Assembly: GCA_003427395.1 (NCBI GenBank)
Contig: BFEA01000019.1
Span: forward strand, 601,451-622,866
DNA length: 21,416 bases
Source of the DNA: Chara braunii
Taxonomy: Eukaryota > Streptophyta > Charophyceae > Charales > Characeae
Direction of reading: 5' to 3'
Below are positions 16,271-21,416 of this stretch, piece by piece. The notes under the pieces were generated by a model. The model was not told the origin of the DNA, made no database searches, and was given only the letters and a program-made list of their open reading frames with translations. The position numbers and the translations under genes were made by a program. Numbering within the stretch: the first letter of the stretch is position 1; each line of letters starts with the position of its first letter.

Positions 16271-16478
16271 TTAAACCACCAGTACTTGGCCCAGCTATCG
16301 ATGCCGATGCTGAAAACGGGCTGCGCGCCGTGTCGCGCTGACCCGCCAGCACAACAGAAAAAAATTGTGTTGGCTGGCGCCGGCAGCTTTGAGAGCTGGT
16401 ACCCCGAGCCTCCGGAAGTTGCGGGGAGTTAACGACAACGCCCCGCGGCCGCCGATGGGCCAACTACTGGTGGTTTAA
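16271..16478. mobile_element. MITE copy A, 22-bp TIRs, TTAA ends
   Basis: The left end TTAAACCACCAGTACTTGG continues as CCC. The right end, reverse-complemented, reads TTAAACCACCAGTAGTTGG then CCC: 21 of 22 positions match. The interior shares GCTATCGATGCCGA, GTTTTGGCTGGC-like and GTTAACGACAA words with copy B, in the same order. At 208 bp it cannot encode a transposase. TTAA at both ends could be a target-site duplication or part of the TIR. Confidence 0.8.
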
Positions 16479-16540
16479 TATGCGCCCATGTCTTCCATAC
16501 ATCCCAAGGGTTGGAAGACAACAATTTAGTAATATACTTG

Positions 16541-16614
16541 CGGCGCATCACGTGCGCCGTGTGTGGCGCAATGCACATCGCGCACGCGGTGCGCGCACCT
16601 GGTGCACCGCACGG
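16541..16614. other. GC-rich alternating, palindrome-rich block
   Basis: CGTGCGCC, GTGTGTGGCGCA, CATCGCGCACGCGGTGCGCG and CACCTGGTGCACCGCACG are dense in CG and GC steps and contain nested inverted repeats. The rest of the interval between the two MITE copies (16479-16976) carries no recognised gene. Confidence 0.55.
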
Positions 16615-16976
16615 GAAAAATAGGGGTAACTCAGGGAAAAAAAAAGGTGGGGGCGTCTGAAACAAAGTTCCCCTGCCTTGCCAAAAATGAGCAACAGGCC
16701 GCACAATTCTTTGTTCAGCAGGCATGGAGGCATGAATGTTTTTTTTTTTTGGGCGGAGGCAGTCCAGGACCCACGGCTCCACAGTTTAGTAGTGTACTCA
16801 TAGGATCTTTCAGGTCCGATACAGTCATTATGAAAAGGAGTCTCTGACAGGCAGCGTTTCGGTTTTGGTTTCGACTTGCCGCGAAAAAGGGGGCCCAGGG
16901 TGTTTTCGTTTCAAGGGTGCCGATTTCAAGGGCGGCCTCTAGTGAACTGCACATGGAATCTTCGTTGTAGCGAAAT

Positions 16977-17225
16977 TTAAACCACCAGTACTTGGCCCAG
17001 CTATCGATGCCGAGCCTGAACATGCCCTGCGCGTGCTGACCCACCAGCGAAACAAAAAAAAAAAGCGTTTTGGCTGAATATGCCCTGCAAAAAAAAAAAA
17101 AAAAGTGTTTTGGCTGGCGGCGTCAGCCTTTCAGGTCCTTTACCCGGGGCCTCCGCAACTTGTGGGGCGTTAACGACAATGCCCGGCCCCGCGGCCAACA
17201 TACGGGCCAGGTACTGGTGGTTTAA
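16977..17225. mobile_element. MITE copy B, 22-bp TIRs, TTAA ends
   Basis: The ends TTAAACCACCAGTACTTGG/CCC and (reverse complement) TTAAACCACCAGTACCTGG/CCC match at 21 of 22 positions. It is in the same orientation as copy A and ~70-80% alike by eye. The extra length comes from an internal duplication around GTTTTGGCTG-x-ATGCCCTGC with two A runs (17055-17104). Confidence 0.8.
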
Positions 17226-17367
17226 TCACAATTTTTATTTTTTATTTTTTATTTTTTATTTTTTTTTGAATGGAACTCCAGGACTGGTTCCGGCTTTTAT
17301 AAATACAATTTTCAATTTTGTGATTAGGGCACCCTTGAAAGTGCTCTAGTGGTGTGGAACGAGGCCC

Positions 17368-17460
17368 TTAGGAGTAGTGGTAGGCAGGTAGTGAAGGTGA
17401 ATTGAGAGACTTTGATGATAAATTTCGTTGAAAGATTAGAGAGAAGAATGTAGCGGAGTT
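17368..17460 (+). repeat. Dispersed repeat (GGAGTAGTGG family), copy
   Basis: TAGGAGTAGTGGTAGGCAGG, TAGTGAAGGTGAATTGAGAG and TTAGAGAGAAGAATGTAG follow the same order as the copies at 9478 and 15011, with an inserted ~25 bases. Confidence 0.65.
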
Positions 17461-18047
17461 GAAAAAAAATAAAAAATGAAAAATAAAAAAATTATAAAAC
17501 TGTATGCGCGATGTATTTGACGGCAAGCTATTTCTCAGGACCCGTTTTTCAGAGGTAATTCATAATTGGAGCCTTGGGCACTTGGCCCATTTAGAAAGAA
17601 CCCGAGGGTCCGTTCTTTTCGAACAAAAATCAGCTTCTTTTTTTTTTTTTTTTTTTGTTTGTTTGTTTGTTTGGAAAGAACACCCGTTGTCATTAAAGTT
17701 CATAGGAAGAGGCCCGCGACCTCACAATTCAACCCGGAAGTGCAGGGGCCGAACCCCACTCAAACAGTTCTGGAAACAGGGTCCAGAATCCCAATCCTAT
17801 TCTAAATCTTTCCAAAAAATTGAACTTAGAGCTCACTTAAAAACCAAGAACAGCCTAAGGTATTCCCACCTCCGTCCACAGCATAAATGCAGAGAACCTC
17901 CATTCCAACCTTTTCTGCTACTCTCCGATTGCACAACATACAATGAGGGGAAGACAAAGACGTGAAGCTGTGACAATGTCTCCTCACTGCGGTTACAGTA
18001 ACCAATTTGCAAGTACCAATTTGTCTGGTTGAGGAACTGTAGCCCAC
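17461..18047. other. Gene-free stretch downstream of the minus-strand LINE end
   Basis: A T run (17638-17656) with (TTTG)n follows at 17657-17671. On the minus strand the frame after the LINE stop remains open to about 17826 without a recognisable domain, and is probably its 3' untranslated part. AGCTATTTCTCAGGACCCGT at 17527 resembles 18679 within the LINE. Confidence 0.45.
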
Positions 18048-18735
18048 TTTTCATTCTGTGCCCATTTCCTGAGGAACCAGGGGCGGCCTCTCCCCTGGCG
18101 GCCACTGCTTGTCCTCCAATGCGATATCACCATTTGACGGATGCTGGACCGGCTCTGTTGCTGTTGCTGGTGTAACGAATTTTTCTCCATTCTGAATACT
18201 GCAGCACTCCTGTGCTGCCAGCATGATTGCTCCTCTGCAGGCCTGAGCCACATAGCCCCATCCCACTGTGTAGTTGTACTTGGGATCTGGCAGCAAACCA
18301 TACAATGTCCAGTCATCCGTCCACGGGAAGTTGTCCTCTGTTAGGTCCTTCCACTGTTCCAACCACCACATCCAGAGCTCGTCCGCTAAGGGGCATGAAG
18401 TCCACACATGGGCGTTAGTTAGACTCCCAGCCCCAATCATATCTCTTGCAGGGAATCGATATTTCCATCCCCTGTAGGGATAACCATAAGGCTGACGGGA
18501 TGACCTGCAAGGACTGTAGCCAGAGTAGGCCCGCGTTCTTCTGTGAGGGTAGCTTTCGCAGTGCTTTCCACTGTGATAGCCAGTCCGGCTGTAATGTTGA
18601 CTCGCCTTTCAGTTTTGCCAGCCTCCTAGAGGCCGAGATCACCGGAGTCTGCTGAAGCTTCGATTGTTGGGCAAAGTCAGCTATTTCTGAGGACCCGTTT
18701 TTCCGTCGGAAGGTCCACTTGGGTCGGTAGTACAG
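18048..18735 (-). pseudogene. 3' end of a second LINE ORF2 (zf-RVT region), minus strand
   Basis: The minus-strand reading starts near EVLYYRPKWTFRRKNGS, continues through PVISASRRLAKLKGES and AGLLWLQSLQVIPSALWL, shifts frame near 18465-18475, then runs GWKYRFPARDMIGAG, NAHVWTSCPLADELWMWW and WTDDWTLYGLLPDPK to a TGA at 18048-18050. H-x4-C (HVWTSC) followed by LWMWW matches the zf-RVT pattern. It aligns by eye with the plus-strand LINE (EHIFLQCSAAVLLW, then WWYRIW). The expected C-x2-C reads F-P-A-R, so zinc binding is probably lost. An 8-bp tandem repeat at 18741-18781 breaks the frame upstream. No RT catalytic core is present. Confidence 0.6.
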
Positions 18736-18740
18736 TACCT

Positions 18741-18781
18741 CACAGATCAGCAGATCAGCAGATCAGCAGATCAGCAGATCG
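18741..18781 (+). repeat. 8-bp tandem repeat (AGATCAGC), about five copies
   Basis: CAGATCAG is repeated about five times and ends in CAGATCGAGA. Being 8 bp long, each unit shifts the frame, and it places a stop upstream of the minus-strand LINE remnant. Confidence 0.92.
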
Positions 18782-19199
18782 AGACCCGAAGACATGGGAG
18801 AGACTAACGCCATGCTACCGGTAGTGGTTGGTGGTACCGTTCCACTAAGCCCCGGTAGTAAATATCTGTTGACGGCAGCTCGAAACGCAGAATCATGGTT
18901 GATGCCCATGAATGTGCGTTTTCCACCGTTTTTTTTTTTTTTTTTTTTTTGGGGGGGGGGGGGGGGGGGAGGAATGTGCGCTTACAGCTAGGCTCAGGGC
19001 ATACTCATATGAGGATGTCTCAACTTGATATCTGGACGTAATTACGGATAGATTCATCCATGTCTGACGGTAAATGCTGTCAAATACATTCAAGATAGCG
19101 CTGCATAGCGTTAGTACGCCCTCATTCTCTCGAACGGAACGCGTGGGATTCACGAAGCCGCATGCTCACTGAAGCTCGCTGTCTGGTTCGTTCGTGCAC
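18782..19199. other. Gene-free spacer with (T)22(G)19
   Basis: A run of 22 T (18929-18950) abuts 19 G (18951-18969). No coding domain or other repeat is seen. Confidence 0.5.
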
Positions 19200-19330
19200 C
19201 CATGGGCCCTCGCTGCACTACTCTCGAAATGCGCAAAACGAGAGTGAATCTTCCGGAAGAATATGGAAAGATACACGGCCATGATTTGTGTCTCTTGTAC
19301 ATGTCGAGACCAGTGCAGCGAGGCCCATAG
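19200..19330. mobile_element. Foldback element with CATGGGCC...TCGCTGCACT arms
   Basis: The left arm CCATGGGCCCTCGCTGCACT plus ACTCTCGAAATG pairs with the right arm (reverse complement CTATGGGCCTCGCTGCACTG plus GTCTCGACATG), over ~31 bases with four to five differences. An inner ACTCTCG/CGAGAGT stem is also present. The interior AGTGAATCTTCCGGAAGAAT contains the TTCCGGAA palindrome and is shared with 19461 and 5104. Confidence 0.7.
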
Positions 19331-19445
19331 TACCCGCGTGGCTCACGCCTATAGCCCATGCACCTGGCCGGATATGCTGCCAGATGCGGCTGTCGAAATG
19401 CCAAGGCTTGTTTGCTGAGTGTTTGCTACGAACTGCTTACCCTAG

Positions 19446-19550
19446 GCTCTTGCTGCATTAGAGTGAATCTTCCGCTAGAACATGGACAGATACACCGCAA
19501 TGATTTTTTGTCCTTTGTGCATGTCGAGAGTACAGGAGCGAGGCCCTTAG
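19446..19550 (+). repeat. Second unit of the 19200-19330 element
   Basis: CTCTTGCTGCATTAGAGTGA, ATCTTCCGCTAGAACATGGA, CAGATACACCGCAATGATTT and GCATGTCGAGAGTACAGGAG line up with the first element in the same order (about 240-bp spacing). The left arm has decayed. Confidence 0.7.
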
Positions 19551-19584
19551 TCGCTAAAGATAGCAGAGGGCAGCCCGCATATAC

Positions 19585-19591
19585 ATTTGTG

Positions 19592-19632
<41 letters not shown>

Positions 19633-19709
19633 AAAAGACAGCGGATGGCAGCCTTCAGATACATCCGAGGAGAGAGAGAGAGAGAGTGGATGACAGCCCG
19701 TAGATACAT

Positions 19710-19753
<44 letters not shown>

Positions 19754-19866
19754 GAGAGAGAGAGAGAGAGAGAGTCAGTCATACATCCGAGGAGAGAGAG
19801 AGAGAGAGTGGATGGCAGCCCATAGATACATCTGAGGGGAGAGAGAGAGAGAGAGAGAGAGAGAGG
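19585..19866 (+). repeat. (AG)n composite minisatellite
   Basis: AG runs alternate with a ~28-base phrase GGATGGCAGCCCATAGATAC plus ATCTGAGG, in four to five variants (about 19637, 19687, 19780 partial and 19808). An undetermined base (N) at 19867 sits at its end, a likely assembly weak point. Confidence 0.85.
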
Positions 19867-19867
19867 N

Positions 19868-20402
19868 GGGGGGGGGTGTGCAGAGGGAGGGTCGTCGTCG
19901 GCAGGATTTCGTGTGTGCGGCTTGCGTGCGACTTTGGAGCGACATCTCTCCGTCTTGTCCTGGTAGAGAAGTGAATGTTCAGTGTTCTCTCTGTTGAATA
20001 TCTGTGAAAGTACTTACTGTCTTCTTTCCTTGTCTTCATTGTCTCCCTATCTTGTTTTTTCGTTGTCTCCCTTCGTCGCATCTCGATCTTTTTTTTTTTT
20101 TTTTTTTTTCAGCTTAATCCAATCCTCCTCGTTGCCAGTGGGACCTCGAAGGACTCCTGCTCGTCATTTTCCTCGTCTTTGGTCTTTTTTTTTTTTTTTT
20201 CGGCTAACCAGGATTTTTTTCCGTTTGATAACGTAGTAGAGAAAGAAATCTCCATGCAAATGACAATAACAAGTGTGAACTTAAAGCCAAAGAGGATGGA
20301 AAAAAAGAACAAAAAAAAAAAAAAGAGGATGAAAGAAGGAAAGAAGCAGAAAGGAGAAAGAGACAAGGATAGAAAAATGAGAGAAAAAGACAAGGATATT
20401 AC

Positions 20403-20403
<1 letters not shown>
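19868..20403. other. Gene-free spacer with T and A runs
   Basis: T runs lie at about 20090-20109 and 20187-20200, followed by a purine-rich A/G stretch from 20280 to 20400. No protein domain is recognised. Confidence 0.45.

Positions 20404-20445
<42 letters not shown>
20404..20445 (+). repeat. (C)42 homopolymer
   Basis: Forty-two consecutive C, the longest single-base run in the window. It may be a true microsatellite, or its length may be inflated in assembly. Confidence 0.85.
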
Positions 20446-20447
<2 letters not shown>

Positions 20448-20607
20448 GATATATATATTGCTATAAGCTCAAAATATAAAGATGGTAAGAAACACCGTAG
20501 GATGGTGGGGACCACCATAGCATGAAGCACAGCTGGCATCAATCCCGACCCGACAGCTGTTTCGGGCAGCAGCATGCCAGAACCGGCCACCCTCAGGGGT
20601 CACTCTG

Positions 20608-20637
20608 GGTAATCAGTACTAATTAGTACTAATTACC
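20608..20637. other. 30-bp near-perfect palindrome
   Basis: GGTAATCAGTACT, then AATT, then AGTACTAATTACC. The arms pair at all but one position. Confidence 0.8.
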
Positions 20638-20699
20638 GAATTTCGTTGATGATGTCATCTGCGCGAGGGAGGATGACAGGCTTAAATCGAGAAAAGGTC

Positions 20700-21035
20700 C
20701 ATATAAAGTAAAAATAGATAAAATAAATTATTTGATGACGATGATGATAATGATGATGATGATGATGACGACGTCTCCATTAACTGGAGTTTGTTTGAAC
20801 GAGTTCTTTTGTGGTGGTGGAGGGTGGGGGGCGCTTTTTTCGTCGTGATCTTTTCTGCTTTGCGCTCTTCCTTCTCCTGTTTTTTTTTTTTTAATTTTTA
20901 AGTTTTATTTTTGTAAGCTACCATGTGAAGAAAAAACGGATGAATACAGAATCTCTTGATGATGATGATGATGATGATGTACAGAATCTCTTCTTGATGA
21001 TGATGATGATGATGATCTCCCGATTTATATTCGAG
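20700..21035. other. Gene-free spacer with (GAT)n blocks
   Basis: (GAT)n runs lie at about 20736-20768, 20957-20979 and 20995-21016. The last two are each preceded by ACAGAATCTCTT, so the block is duplicated. Aspartate- or methionine-run frames here are not genes. Confidence 0.6.
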
Positions 21036-21037
21036 TG

Positions 21038-21110
21038 TGTGGAGGGGAGGGGAGGAGAGGAGAGGGGAAGTTGGGGGGGGGCTGGGGTGCGCCGACGGGG
21101 GTGGGGGGAA
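21038..21110 (+). other. G-rich strand with many GGGG tracts
   Basis: At least six runs of three or more G lie within ~70 bases, including a run of nine. The spacing allows several G-quadruplex registers on the plus strand. Confidence 0.6.
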
Positions 21111-21325
21111 GATCAGGTGAGTTTATCAGGCCGTGTGAATCTATACATGTAGCCTTGTTATTTTTATTTTTTATGTCAACAAGTATGCATTGTGTTCCAG
21201 TCAGCTTCCACCGTGTATACCCGAATAGAACGTAGGTTCATCATTGCTGTATCGAGACTGAAAGTTGCGTCAAATGCAGGTATAATGATCGTGCGTTCTA
21301 TTCGGTGTGAAGTCCACTTCGCTTT

Positions 21326-21416
<91 letters not shown>
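21326..21416 (+). repeat. (CT)n microsatellite reaching the window edge
   Basis: A CT run of about 91 bases that continues beyond the window. Confidence 0.95.

Noticed and set aside
15819-16463. 214-codon minus-strand open frame
   Set aside because: It runs through half of MITE copy A and is the complement of the frames that resemble LINE ORF1. No domain, and the Ser/Thr/Pro-rich composition is typical of a chance antisense frame.
17527-18703. AGCTATTTCTSAGGACCCGT pair as long terminal repeats or target duplication around the minus-strand LINE
   Set aside because: Only ~25 bases match. The right-hand copy lies within the LINE reading frame rather than at its edge, so it cannot be a flanking duplication; it may be a second LINE scrap or chance.
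20925-21152. Open frame with an aspartate run and a methionine run
   Set aside because: Created by (GAT)n repeats in two frames; no domain outside the repeats.

Overview
This is a eukaryotic, repeat-dominated intergenic stretch. I recognise no intact host gene, no operon structure, no rRNA and no CRISPR array. Long (CT)n, (GT)n and (GA)n microsatellites, homopolymer runs up to 42 bases, poly(A)-tailed short retroposons, many foldback (MITE-like) elements and decayed LINE reverse-transcriptase ends point to a large, repeat-rich nuclear genome. A streptophyte alga such as Chara, or a similarly bloated algal or protist genome, would fit. The LINE ends carry a plant-type zf-RVT domain, but the organism is an inference and not shown by the sequence.

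Layout. 1-1075: end of a foldback element, a dispersed repeat, then a foldback element whose right end is amplified as a 137-bp tandem repeat. 1200-2400: poly(A), a ~570-bp polypyrimidine CCT tract and a (CT)n run. 2450-4420: scattered short repeats, a perfectly structured foldback at 3161-3335, one hairpin-headed retroposon and a 29-bp tandem repeat. 4540-5760: microsatellites and a second copy of the 103-199 dispersed repeat, inverted. 6280-6670: nested duplications leading straight into a retroposon copy. 7122-7435: a tRNA-derived SINE head with pol III A and B boxes, followed by strong hairpins. 8300-11560: another foldback, several retroposon copies and a 9-bp minisatellite. 12288-13378: the plus-strand 3' end of a LINE ORF2 (zf-RVT domain), broken by a frameshift, an in-frame TGA and a 61-bp duplication. 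13810-15770: a retroposon copy and a cluster of foldbacks. 15926-16137: a possible LINE ORF1 remnant. 16271-17225: two copies of a MITE with 22-bp inverted ends. 18048-18735: a second, divergent LINE ORF2 3' end on the minus strand. 19200-19866: repeated foldback units and an AG-rich composite minisatellite (the one N lies just past it, at 19867). 20400-21416: (C)42, a 30-bp near-palindrome, a G-rich strand and a (CT)n run that reaches the window edge.

Nothing here works together as a pathway. The coherent theme is non-autonomous mobile DNA. One hairpin-headed, A-tailed retroposon family has seven to nine copies in 21 kb. Several distinct foldback families are present, and there are two LINE remnants that could represent (or be relatives of) the machinery that mobilised the retroposons. 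I found no credible new host-encoded system. The most interesting candidates are the unclassified retroposon family, the TTAA-ended MITE pair and the structured pol III SINE. Coordinates of repeat edges are eye-aligned and may be off by several bases.
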